NCBI GenBank assembly: GCA_019009955.1
Contig: CM032232.1
Span: forward strand, 71,489,501 to 71,553,500
Reading direction: 5' to 3'
From: Riptortus pedestris
Taxonomy: Eukaryota > Arthropoda > Insecta > Hemiptera > Alydidae
DNA: 64,000 bases
Program-made: the position numbers and the translations under genes
Shown here: positions 1 to 11,156 of the stretch, one piece after another
Layout: each line of letters begins with the position of its first letter
How positions within the stretch are numbered: the first letter of the stretch is position 1
Notes under the pieces: generated by a model
What the model was told of the DNA's origin: nothing
Databases searched by the model: none
Seen by the model: the letters and a program-made list of their open reading frames with translations, nothing else

Positions 1-516
1 CTGCATGTAATTCACATAACCAGCTTGCCTTAGAATGTTGTAGTTTCATGTTTGGGATTGTTGTAACATCTAGTTACCTGTCCTATTGATTAAAAATCGA
101 CTTAGGGGATGGAGATGTTTAGGTAAGGACCAAAATTTTAAAAAAATCTAATTTCACTGTATGTTTTGGAGATACAAAACATTTGCATAGGACCTTTTTG
201 TTTATCATGAAATGACCTACAAATTATGTATTTTCGATTCAATGCATTGGTATAGAGATACTGTGTATCACTTTCAAATGAAATAATTTTAAATGAAATG
301 TAACCAAAAATTTTGTTTGTTTAATTCAATAGGAGAAAAAGAAGTTATGTGTTGCCCACATAAACATAAACATTTTTTTTTTTAAATTATATCACTTTCT
401 TGGAATCTTGATTTATTCTTAGTGTTTTTTTGGAAGTTTAATAACATTTATATTTTTAAGGCCCAAGAAAAATCATGTAACTTAAAGTCTAAAAATGTTT
501 AATGCTCTGGTTTTAG

Positions 517-3109
517 GTATTTAAGAGAGGCTAAAAAACAACAAATTGAAGAAATAAAAGTGAAAGGTATGATAGAAGTTGTTGATGATCCAGATTGTCC
601 TGAAGGAAGCGTGCGTGTTAGTGAAGAAGAAAAAAAGCGGCATGTTAAAGAAATGAGAAAAGGCAAGCTTTGACACTGGTAGATTTTTAAAATTATTTAT
701 TTTTGGTTATTTCTTGATTAACTAATAAATTTGCATTTGCACTCTCCTATAAAAAGATAGTGGCAAGTTCTAATAATTAACACGTAGAGCAAAAGGGGTT
801 GGGAGTAGTGACCATACTAGGGGAGGGGAAGTAACTCTCCCACTACAAATATTTATTTTAAAAATGCGGCTAATTGGGACCAAGGATTTTCTTTAATGAG
901 TTGATATTTCAGTTGCATTTTTATTAGTGGTTAGGTGCCATATTACCCACTGTCATTTGGATACCAGAACACACCTTTAATTTTTTTTTTTTTTTAAATT
1001 TATAGATGGGTCTATATAAACAAAGCGATTTAGAGCTTAAAAATGTTTGTGATATATTAAATTATTTGCAAAATAGTATGGTGAAATTGAAGATTCGTTG
1101 AGGCGTCAAAATAAAAAAATTAATAACTCGATTAGAAAAAAAAAAAAAAAATAATTGGAGGAAATAATTAGTGGTATATACTATACCATAAAATAATTTT
1201 TTATGCAATGCAAAATATTTAAGATTTTCTGTCATCTAAGTTAAATATTTTATTTATTAAAACTTGGCTTATAAGTAGTTTAGTGGTGGTCAAACAAAAT
1301 ATGACAGTGTAAACTCTATCAAATATTTGCTTGGGGGGGGGGTGTATGTTTGTGTGTACATATTTGTCAAAATTGGAATACATATACATTTGTTATGACA
1401 CTAGTAGCCACACACACGTTTTTCTTAGTCACTACTAAAATCCATTATTTAAAGCATTTGCATACAATTTCATGGAATCTATTATACTAATTTTATGCTT
1501 TCAAACATTGCAGCTATAATGGTTAAAAATCCATTTTATTTTTGAAAATGTTTATTAATACAAGAAAAGCATATTATTACGTTTTTTTTTTTACAAAAAT
1601 AATAATAAACATTGAATTATTAGAGTTCTTTTGGATTGCAAAATTAAACACACAAGCTTAGAGTTTTTGTCACTGCACAATATATTTGACAACACACTTG
1701 GTAAATTATTCTTGCCGACTACTCACAGTATGCACTGATAACTTCTCTCCCTATTGCACAGTCATGATCACGTGATCGCTGAAGATCACAAAACATGGTA
1801 CGGCACTGTTCTTAACATAAGCACGGCACTACACTGATCTTCACATAAAACACTGCACTGCACTGTTCACTAAAGCTTCATTGAATGAGCTGTCCATTCA
1901 AGCTGCACTGTACGCACTGTTATTCACAAGAAGAGAACTCAGAACAAACTAGCTGTCGGGCGAGCTGGACCGCTTTTCTTCTTTTTCTTATAGAAGATCA
2001 GCGAGATCAAAGAAACAGGGCCCAGACTGACATAGCCGAGAACATCCCTAGTGCCATCGTTCAGCAACCCCCATCCGCCTCGTAATTCCCAAACACGTGA
2101 TCAACTTTGTGTAACTCTCCATGCACGTATCTTTCACAACAATATTGGATAAAGCAATATAAGCTCATATTCGATAATCACATTTTTTGATAGTGAAACC
2201 TGAATCTCTGCATGTCTTCTGTTTTGATTATATTTACAATCATTTATATTATATAAAAACAGCTGACTTTTGTAGTTCTTCAATTTGTTGAAGAATTGCT
2301 TCTGTAAAATTTTCTTCGGAAATTATGAATGAGACGTTTATGATACTAATCTTCATTTTAATTTATTGATGAAGTTCTAAATAGTTCAGTGAATTTTGTT
2401 ATGTTGTTTATTTTATTTTAAAATGCCTATTATTTATATATTTTTTTCATTTATTTTTTAATTTTCATTTTTCAACAATAACTTTAAAAATATTTTAGTG
2501 GTTTGATTTTACACTTTTAAACATTAGCATATGATGAATTTCAGGAATTTGTCTTATATTTTTCCTAGAATATTTCTTCTTTACTAGAAAATCTCTTGTC
2601 TTAAACCAATTGTTTTGCGAGCACTGTACAAGATCATACAGATTGTCGTGAGGACGATGTCCTCTCACCTTCAAAGAACAGTCTGTCAATTCCTGAACCA
2701 AAATCTGCTAAAATAAGGTGTTGAATTAGCCACTCAAAGTTTTTTCTCTTATTTTTACTTTTTTTTTTTTTTTTTAAATGTATTAGCCTACTTCATTTTT
2801 TTGGGAATAAGAATATATCAAATATTTTCATTACATTTTTAATCAAAGAATATTGCCTTAGGGGCATGATTTTCAGGTGATATCTTTCATTATATTTCTC
2901 ATTGAAATATATCAATTATATAATATGATATTAATTTTATTTTAGCATATGCTGGCTTGGTTGGAGAGTTAAATTCATTACCTTTGAAAAGTGACTCCTA
3001 TAAAATAAAGAAGCGGAGAGCAGAAATTGAAAAAGCACTTGAAAATTTAGAAGACGGTATCAAGATGTTTTCAAGAGATAATTTGTATGTAAAATTGGCA
3101 GAATCATAA
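517..3109 (+). CDS. ENKD1: Enkurin-domain protein, C-terminal two exons (ENKD1-like, partial)
   Basis: Seen: two exons, 517-662 and 2946-3109 (stop TAA 3107-3109), give 102 C-terminal residues. The first holds YLREAKKQQIEEIK, then DDPDCPEGSVRVSEEEKKRHV; the second holds ELNSLPLKSDSYKIKKRRAE and ends in IKMFSRDNLYVKLAES. Known: this is the enkurin domain, and the PDCP-G, LPL-D and I-FSR---V blocks match ENKD1 better than ENKUR. ENKD1 binds microtubules at centrosomes and ciliary bases; the domain can bind calmodulin. The exon before the intron ends in phase 1 (G) and the next supplies CA, keeping the frame exactly. The donor is AG|GCAAGC, so this is a GC-AG intron (663-2945); the acceptors at 515-516 and 2944-2945 are normal AG. 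Upstream exons lie outside the window. A possible polyadenylation signal ATTAAA is at 3250-3255. Confidence 0.8.
663..2945 (+). other. GC-AG intron of the enkurin-domain gene
   Basis: This 2283-bp intron starts GCAAGC and ends TTTTAG. It is AT-rich, with poly-T and poly-A runs (980-995, 1137-1150, 1586-1592, 2757-2775). It contains a degenerate LTR at about 1573-2095. A short open stretch at 2495-2701 on the minus strand matches nothing I recognise and is not needed to join the flanking exons. Confidence 0.7.
1573..2095 (-). mobile_element. Degenerate solo-LTR copy of the 38.7/41.5-kb LTR family
   Basis: The stretch from 1626 (TTCTTTTGGATTGCAAAATT, then AAACACACA) through repeated CACTGCAC / CGGCACTG blocks matches the minus-strand LTR at 38682-39346. 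The terminal TGTTACG has decayed to ATTATTACG, and no target duplication is visible. The far boundary is approximate. It lies in the enkurin-gene intron. Confidence 0.6.
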
Positions 3110-3681
3110 ATTATTTATAAATGTACAGCCTTTATTTTTAGTTTCGTAATTATTCTTAATTTAAGGAACAGAGTTATTGGTTGCAATGTCATGATTGACT
3201 TCCTCATAACTAATGAGATATTTATATTGACTACTGTGATTTATTTTGTATTAAACATACTTTTAATATTTGACTTTTATAAATAATGAAACATGTAATG
3301 CTCAGTTTTATTGTTAGTAATTATTTCATTTGATTTTTTTCAATTTGTAAAAGACTAAAATAATTTTTATAATATAATTATTGCCGATGATTGTGAGCTT
3401 GTTGTATAAGACGAAGAGCCTGTACGAGAAGAAGAAAGGTTTCCTGTGATTAAATGAATTTAATATTGTCTGTTTAAATGTGCTGAGGATGTTTCATTAC
3501 ATATTTCACTTGAAGCCTTGTATGGCTAGATATATTTAATATTTTCTGTTTTTAAAATTTCTTGTTAAATATACAGTAAATATCAACAGCCACATTCTAA
3601 AATTATGTACTTCGTCTCTTTTTAGAACTATTCCTAAAAACTTCTGTGCACGAGAATTGAACTCCTCAGGGTAAATAAAGA
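3110..3681. other. Enkurin-gene 3' flank, no further gene seen
   Basis: AT-rich sequence after the stop codon. I see a possible polyadenylation signal but no coding pattern or recognisable repeat. Confidence 0.5.
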
Positions 3682-4212
3682 TAGTCCGTCACACAGAGGC
3701 TGCATAAACTAAGCAGATTTCCCTCCTGAGGTTTATTCATAGATAAATCTACATACTGGTAACACAACACCAGCATGAATATTAAGTGAGTAAATACAAA
3801 CGTTAGAAATCTTTCCCTCACTTTGATGGGAAGCGTTTGAAATCTAAACAAACAGGTCTGCCAACCTCTTACCGGAAAGAAAAACAATCTCAATCAATCA
3901 AATTTTAGTATTCCAAGAACTTAAGACAGGGAGGGGGTTCACCAGAACATATTTGCATGTATCTTGTATAATAAAGTTCTCTTGAAAACAATATTTGGTA
4001 TTTAAGCTTAGAATAATGTGGTTTATTATGTAACATTAGTAGAGGTGGGGATTTGCTGAAAACTGAAAAATGCAAATATCTCGATTAGTATTCAAGATAG
4101 AGAATAAATGTATATAACAATATTTATAGTACATTTAATTTGCAATAAGATTGGTTCTATACAATTTTTCGATCCGACATATAATATGGAGACTTTTCGA
4201 AAATCCCCCCCT
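3682..4212 (+). mobile_element. Hel-B element, 3'-truncated, long subfamily
   Basis: It starts AGTCCGTCACACAGAGG, then AAACTAAGCAGATTTCCC, the Hel-B 5' end with its subterminal repeat. Internal Hel-B blocks follow: CCGGAAAGAAAAACAA, CAATATTTGGTATTTAAGC, GCAAATATCTCG and GATCCGACATATAATA. It stops before the (TA)n centre, and the 3' half is missing. Confidence 0.75.
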
Positions 4213-5582
4213 CCCATTTGAGGTATTCGACTTACTTTTGAAATTGACTGAGGACAAATTGCAACGAATTTCAGAGAAGCTATATCAGCAGAAGAACATC
4301 TTGTGATCACTGTGAGGTAAGTTGGATTTAAACAAACAGTTAAATATTGGTCGTTTTTAATTACAAAGAATTAAAGCATGATAAATACACATAATCATTA
4401 AAAATTAAAACATATTATGAAAAAAATTATCTTCCTGTTGATTTATAGTTCCACCGTACGAATCTAATTGTTGTTTCATTAAAAAACCTGAAACATCAGT
4501 AGAATTTGACAAGGATGAGTGCTGGGCACGACTTTCGTGGCCAAATTGAGGGGCTTTCTTCCATTTTCGCCAGGCTGCCTGGATGGAATATCAAACACGA
4601 CTGATATGGGTGGATAGACGCCTGGCAGGTAGCTAGTATGGTTGCAGGTAGTGGGGGTTTTCTGCGGCTACTTACGTTCAGTTACTCATGTTAATAAATA
4701 GCTGGATAGTCGCCAGGCGGGTATCTACTATCCACCCTCCTGCAGTGCGGCCCTACCCTTAAAGGCTTAAGGGAATTTATAAATTCAAAAAGGCTATTAA
4801 TTAGTCTTGAAGTAAGTAAAGTTCCATAGAGCGAGGTGCTGAAAGAATGTTTAATGGAGTCTCCTTACTTTTGTCTTTCAGAAGGTGAGTCTTGATTGGT
4901 TGCAAAAGCTTTATGGTAAAATACTTCTGTAGAGATTCAATCCTACAGGGAAAAGGAAGAAAACAAATTTGAAGGGCTGCTGGATCCAGAAGAGGAGCTG
5001 AAGGAATATTAAAACCAATTATAAAAAACTGTTCAAGGTTTATGTGGTCATCAACATAGGGTGGAATGAAATGACAAAAATTTTCGTAATTCTTAATGGA
5101 AAACTTAGTGAGCAAAAGTTCAGCCAAGTTTTAATATTTTAACTGGCATTTTACAGGTATTTACACAATCTAAGTGTACAATGTAGTGCTGCATAAATTT
5201 ATAAGAATAAATTAAATGAAGATCTGCAGTTTTTAATGTTCACCCTGATTTGATGAGAAGATGTATATAGAAAAGGGAGAACAAAAATTTGTGGATCTAG
5301 TGCTGCTTGGAGTAAGAGAGTTTACAAGGATATGAGGTAGACAAATAGAGGTGTAATTTATTCTTAATTTGAGTATAATGTTGACTGCAAGCAAGTCATA
5401 AACCTGGTTAGGTGTGTTGATAGCATATAGAAAAAACAACCTTGTAATAGAGTGATAAGATAGACAGAATAAAACCTGTTATTAAAGTGCACAAAGATGC
5501 CCCTGATTATATACATAGGGACTACACCTTGCAAGGACAGTGTCTCAACTGCTTCAGAGAACTTAATCTAATTGTATTAAAC
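4213..5582. other. No gene recognised; two imperfect copies of a GC-richer motif
   Basis: At 4605-4640 and 4702-4735 there are two imperfect direct copies around TGGATAG-CGCCTGGC-GGTA, probably repeat debris. A minus-strand open stretch of 108 codons at 4801-5127 has no domain I can identify and no splice or polyadenylation context. Confidence 0.35.
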
Positions 5583-7076
5583 ACTAGCTAAGGTACCCGG
5601 CTTCGCTCGGGAATTCATTTGAAGTTTAATGATGATGGTATTTATTTTGGCAAGCCTTTACTTTCCACAATATTTTAACATTTCCCGATGTATACCCGTC
5701 GTTGCTGTGGATTTGTTAATAATAAAATTATTTGTTATGTATGGCTTTACTGTCCACAATATTTTTATATTTCCCGTCTCATGTGAATGTAGTTTTTTTT
5801 TATATATATAATTCACAATTATACAAAGTATTCTGTCCGCCAAACTATGTTTGAATTAAACTTCCTTTCCTTTGTTATGGTACAAAGACCAGTAGTCTTT
5901 GAACCATAGTCTAGTGAAAACCGAACAGAAAATGTAATATTGTGAATTTTTATTTCAGGCTTCTCTTATAAACCCCCCTTCTGTTTGAACCTAAAAAATT
6001 TAATATACCTTATAATCGTTTAAGAATTAATGCTAATTCACATGCCGAGTTTTGTTGTTGCGTTCAATCGTTAGTACCAAATACAATTGTCGGCTACCAT
6101 TTTACTTTTCAGGGTATATCTCGTTAATACTTGGTATATAACAAAAGTTACTCTAAATAACAAAATAAACAACTTTTGTCATGTATATATTTACCGAAAA
6201 AACAATAGAAAACGAAATATCACTATTTTTAATTTCAGGGCTCCTTTACAACCCCCACTTCTGCTCCTCCCTAGAAATGTTGGTACTGCTTATTATCATG
6301 GAGGAGTAAGTGCTAACACACATACCGAGTTTTGTTAAGTTCCGTTCAATTTTTAGAGCCCAATAAAACTGTCGGATCCCACTTTGTATTTTAGTGTATA
6401 TCTCATTTATACTTTGTTATAAAACAAAAGTGAATATAACAAACGGTACTTTAAATAACAAAATAAACAGCTTTTGTTATGTGCATAATTGCCGAAAAAC
6501 CAATAGGAAACGAAATATTGCTATTTTTAATTTCAGGCCTCCCTTACAACCCCCACTCCTGCCCGTCTCTAGAAATGTTGGTATGGCATACTTTAATGAA
6601 GGCGTTATTGCTAATACACATACCGAGTTTCATTCAGTTCGGTTGAGTCTTTTGTGCCAAATAAAATTGTTCACTTCCGCTATAGGTTTTAGCGTATATC
6701 TCATTTAAAATTCAGTATATGAAAAAAAAGTATGTAACAAAGTTACTCTAAATAACAAAATAAACAACTTTTGTTATGTTCATATTTGCTGAAAAACCAA
6801 TAGGAAACGAAATATCGCTATTTTTAATTTCAGGCCTCCCTTATAACCCCCACTCCTGTTCGTCTCAGAAAATATTAATATAGCCTAAAATCTAAGTTAG
6901 TTTAGTAGTAATATACATACCAAATTTCATAAAATTCGGTTCAGCCGTTTATGCGTGAAAAGGTAACAAACAAACAAACATACACGAAAGAAACAAAATG
7001 CAGTTATGGTGCCTATGACATGTGAAACGAAAAAGTATCGTGAAATTTTGGGAAAAAAAAATCAATGTACAGACAA

Positions 7077-7079
<3 letters not shown>
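5583..7079 (-). mobile_element. Hel-A Helitron, non-autonomous, minus orientation
   Basis: The 3' end reads on + as CTAG at 5583, then hairpin CCCGGCTTCGCTCGGG (one mismatch from other copies). The base outside is A, so on the element strand CTAG is followed by T, as at Helitron insertions. Four diverged internal units of about 290 bp follow (AACAAAAGTTACT..., then AACCCCCACTCCTGCCCG). Next come the (AAAC)n block near 6965 and TGTACAGAC at 7068. The 5' end merges into (TA)n at 7080-7145, so the terminal TC is not resolvable. Confidence 0.75.

Positions 7080-7145
<66 letters not shown>
7080..7145. repeat. (TA)n microsatellite
   Basis: About 33 AT repeats between the 5' end of Hel-A and the left end of a pogo-like MITE. 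Confidence 0.95.
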
Positions 7146-7148
<3 letters not shown>

Positions 7149-7693
7149 TAGAGCGTCGTTTATCCGAACGTCAATTATCCGAAACGTCAATTATCCGAAC
7201 GCGCTTTGGAAAGATTTTTTTTTTTTTTTTAACTAAATATTTCAATTTGCATGCTGTATTATATACGGAATGAAGAAGTTGAAAATTTCAAGAATATGTA
7301 TTCTTTGAAGCAATGCCCTGTTTAAAGCGTAAATAACTTTTTAGCAGAACGGAAAAGGCTGGGTTCCCTCCTTTTGTGTTCGCGGGACCGACTGAGCCCT
7401 ACCGTTCGGGGAATCAGAGCTTCTTTCTGTTTCCCTGAAATGGAAGTCTACTCCGCGGCTGGAAACGCGGGATGTCAGCCCTTCGGCCTCTCCCACTCTT
7501 TTTGCAGGTCAGTTCTAGACAACAGCTCATGCGCGTCGGAAGTATGTATTTTAATATGTAATTGTAATGATGAATACAAAGTGTTTTATACAATTATCCT
7601 ATTTTCTTAAAAAAAAAAAAACTAGTTATCCGAACAAATCGATTATCCGAACGTGCGCGATCACAATTAGTTCGGATAAACGACGCTCTACTG
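7146..7693. mobile_element. Pogo/Tigger-like MITE with TA target duplication
   Basis: The ends are perfect inverted repeats over the first 24 bases: CAGTAGAGCGTCGTTTATCC then GAAC, mirrored at 7670-7693. The element is flanked by TA on both sides. CAGTA termini and TA duplication are typical of pogo-group Tc1/mariner elements. Subterminal TTATCCGAACG is repeated three times at the left and twice at the right. The GC-richer middle (7370-7550) holds an uninformative 78-codon open frame and no recognisable transposase. Confidence 0.85.
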
Positions 7694-8341
7694 TATATAA
7701 TTAAATTCTCTGAAGACAGACAAAGTTTAAGGAGTCTCCAGCTTTCTTAGAGGTACCAGTTACCCCCACCCCTGTCTCCCTTTAAAAATCCCTATTTACA
7801 GCGGCGAATTTTAGTTATTTCAGTGTAATTTTTTTTCTTAATATTTATGAAAAGATGCCCGTTATTTTATGTAGACCTAATTTCTGAGAAACATTCTATT
7901 ATCCCTCCTCACTGATTCCATGGTAAGTTCGATCCTTTTTATTCATACTAATATCCTACACTTCTTCATTCTCATAATCTTAAAAACAATTGATTTTGAA
8001 ATGGCCTTTCAAGTGAAATATAGATAATTAAAATAATTTTTTGAATTTATTTTCCTTCGAACTACTACAAATTCATTATTTGTTATTTCCAGTTCAAATA
8101 ATTTTTTCCAAATTAAATATAATGGTAAATCACAAAAACTTATTTTAGCCAAAAGTAAATCACTTCTACTAACTATTAATAATTACTTTTATTATACCAT
8201 TGAAGGAAGGTGTAAGGCCCTACAACATACTAGCATATGTATATCACTGAATGTCCTAAATTTACTATTTCTTCTGTAGGTTGTATAAAAAAGACCTTTT
8301 TAAGAGATAAATGTGAGTGTCATATGACAAATTCATATTAG

Positions 8342-8515
8342 AGACAGGCAGTACAACTTCGCAACCACCGAGAAGGTCTGGATGATATTTCCAATTTATT
8401 TACTTTGGGTTTAATATGTACAAAACTACAATTTGATGATAGACCTCTTGTGTCAACGTTCAATATTCCTCAAACATATTATTGGACATCTTTTGGAGAA
8501 GCTAATGTAAACTAA
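8342..8515 (+). CDS. Unrecognised terminal coding exon (57 codons)
   Basis: After an acceptor (CATATTAG, ending at 8341) the frame is open for 57 codons to TAA 8513-8515. It contains RQAVQLRNHREGLDD, then SNLFTLGLICTKLQFDDRP, and ends NIPQTYYWTSFGEANVN. Composition and codon usage look coding, unlike the AT-rich surroundings, and overlapping AATAAA signals lie at 8567-8576, about 55 bp past the stop. I do not recognise the family. The frame has no internal Met, so an upstream exon must supply the start. One speculative partner is the strong donor ATG|GTAAGT at 7919-7927, which would give a 58-residue protein in phase 0; a long gene with exons elsewhere is equally possible. Confidence 0.5.
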   Translation, partial: RQAVQLRNHREGLDDISNLFTLGLICTKLQFDDRPLVSTFNIPQTYYWTSFGEANVN

Positions 8516-9636
8516 ACCACATTAGCATAAATCAATTACATGAAAAAGACAAGTAATAAGGAATTCAATAAATAAAATGAAATAAATATTTTTATTCAAA
8601 CAAACATATTTGTACTAATAAAGAGGCATTAACATAATATCACAGCAATTTGCCTTACACATAAACATAAATGGTAACTCAATTATTTGATTTAAGGATG
8701 TAGATAAATAATTAATTACAAAAATAGTATCGAGTAAAGTCAATTATAATCTTTATCAAATGACCTACTTGATGAAATAAGCTAAAGATAACTACTAAAT
8801 TTAATATATCGAGCCCTGATGTCTGAGCACTTAGATCAGTATTGATTAATACAGGCAGTGCAAACAGAGACACATGGCTAATTTACAAAATTTGACAAGC
8901 ATTTAAATATATAGGTATTCTGGGTATGGGTGTTATTTAGTTTTTGTACGACTGAGGACTTTATTCAGTGTTTTATCATTAAATATGTTGAAATCAAACC
9001 CAAAACTCTAACTTTATTACTCAAGTGTATTAACATCAATTCCTTAATTCACATAGCTTGCTCAGCCCTCATGCATGAGTGTTTAAATCAGTTTTGATTA
9101 ATGTAAGGCAGTGTAAATTGATATAAAAACCACGACTGTTTTTTTTATTTGCAACCTATATACAACATTCAAGGATATAGCTTTTCTATGTGTGGAATAT
9201 ATATTGTTATTAATAATGTACAATTATGAAGAGTTTTGTATACACACATTTATGCATACAGACACACACACACACACAGAAGAGACTGGACTAGAGTTCT
9301 AATCAAGCTATGGTTGTCTTAACACTACCTTCAAATGGAATGAATGTTCTTTCCAAATAAATATTTATGTGGAAGAACCGATTGTTTCATTCACACCAAC
9401 TGAAAAGAATTTTGCCACCACACCCTCAAAGAAATTGAGAAGAAAAGAGTATTGTGTGATCTAGTTAATTCAGATGTAAAACCAGATAATTCCATTATTT
9501 TATTTAAATTTCAAAGGAACCAAATGCTTAATGACATATTTTTATTTATTCTCTTATTTTGAGTGTTGAGTTGAACATTTCATAGGATATACCTTAACAA
9601 CTTTATATGTTAGTCTTTGCTATCAGAGTTATATCA

Positions 9637-9705
<69 letters not shown>

Positions 9706-10314
9706 TAGGTTTAAGTATAGTGATTGTGCTTCTCATGAACCAACATCAAAAGACTGAAACAATTGGAGCAAATAAACTAATTTTACATTGAAGTATTCAG
9801 TGACTTTCTGCCCAAATCCTACTTAACCAATGACTGTTTAGCAGATAAGCCAGATAATGTATATTACATGATGCCCAGAGTTAGGTTTTTTTTTTAATAA
9901 CTGAACTGTGGAAAGAATAAAGAAGTGTATGTCTCAACATTAATTAATAATAAAACTAGAGAGTAAGATGATTTTGTCTTTGTAAGCTTCATGGGCCAGA
10001 CTTAAAGCTTTGGTACACAAATTTTTCAATGAACTCAATTATATTTCCCCCAAGCCATTTCCAGGACCCCTCTAATGATTATAGTTTATACATTTACACT
10101 CATATTTCTGTTAATGCTGTAGCAGCTGCAATTTTTTGATCATTATTGGAAATTAATATTAAAACTTTTTATATAAAGCTAAAGACCAAGTTCATTAATT
10201 AATCACTAAAATCAGACCAGGAGTGGTGGTTTAGGGAAGGTGTAAAATAAAAAAAGTCTATACATCTCTTATTATAAGGCGGATTGAAAAATATTAATTA
10301 CCTATCTTATTCAT
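8516..10314. other. AT-rich intergenic DNA with microsatellites
   Basis: Microsatellites are (CA)n near 9260-9279, (TA)n at 9639-9690 and (CA)n at 9691-9705. Two diverged copies of a block around ATCAGT(A/T)TTGATTAAT---GGCAGTG lie at about 8815-8880 and 9065-9125. No coding pattern is evident. Confidence 0.5.
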
Positions 10315-10480
10315 TATGTCCACTTTTTGCTGCTGGTTAATTGGGATGGGTTATCTACAGGTTACCATCCTTTTCTAGCCAGGGTGGGACAAAGGATATT
10401 TATTTAATGAGTTCGTAACTAAATAAATTCTTCTGTGGGAATCGCCACTCTTGGTTTACCATATGACATTAAGAATCTTA
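10315..10480 (-). mobile_element. tRNA-headed SINE, minus, head-truncated
   Basis: On + it reads TGTCCACTTTTTGCTGC, GGGTTATCTACAGGTTACC, TAGCCAGGGTGGGACAAAGG, then TTTAATGAGTTCGT. This is the reverse complement of the SINE body best seen at 37031-37250. The tRNA-like head is only partly preserved. Confidence 0.75.
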
Positions 10481-10787
10481 TTTAATGTGCAATATTCTAC
10501 AATTACTATATTTTTCTCATAATTTGAAAATTAATGAAGTTATTTGTATTTTCCAGTTTTCAGCCTAATAGAAATCCCGGCTTCTATTTATCTCACATTA
10601 ACAATAAACGAATATCACAAACCATCTTCCAAGCTTAAAAATACTGTATTATCACCATTACTACGCTCCACAACTTTTATTTGATGAATACCATATTCAT
10701 AGTTTATCATTTCAAGTACAATTAAATCTTCCATCAATTAATAGCCAAAATTGACCAGGAGAACTGGGGGTTCAGAGAAAATACAAA

Positions 10788-11092
10788 ACTCCTGTCGCTC
10801 AGGGGCTGCGTTAACTAAGCAGATTTCCCATGTGTGTCATGTATTTGCATTTATCTCAAAACGAAAAGTTCAATAAGAACAATATTTGGTATTTAGGCTT
10901 CATAATATAACAGCTTATTGTTAATATGACCTTAGTAGGAGTAGGGGGTTACTGTAGACTGAAAACAAAAAAATACATATATCTCATCAAGATAGGGAAA
11001 ACTGTATATAAGAACATTTATAGAACATTACATTAGCAAAAAGATTCTATGCAATTTTTCGATTCAACACATAATAAAAGATATTTTGAAAT
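10788..11092 (+). mobile_element. Hel-B fragment, 5' half
   Basis: CTCAGGGGCTGCGTTAACTA and AAGCAGATTTCCCATG mark the 5' end. CAATATTTGGTATTTAGGC and CAATTTTTCGATTCAACACA are internal blocks. The (TA)n centre and 3' end are absent. Confidence 0.7.
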
Positions 11093-11156
11093 GATAATAA
11101 TAGTAGATATATTGATCTTGAGATTCTGTAAGGGAATTAACTTCCGTTTATTTCTT

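Noticed and set aside
866..910. Short resemblance to the SINE body (CGGCTAATTGGGACCAAGGA)
   Set aside because: Too short and lacking other SINE blocks to call.
1000..1110. Possible exon starting ATGGGTCTATATAAACAAAG after a poly-T tract
   Set aside because: It stops after about 30 codons and is not needed in the enkurin transcript; likely chance.
2495..2701. 68-codon minus ORF in the enkurin-gene intron (HRPHDNLYDLVQCSQNNWFK)
   Set aside because: It looks somewhat coding-like, but I recognise no family and see no splice context; possibly old transposon.
4801..5127. 108-codon minus ORF, considered as a LINE remnant
   Set aside because: Pro-rich stretches vaguely resemble the region between RT and RNase H of LINEs, but no motif is firm.
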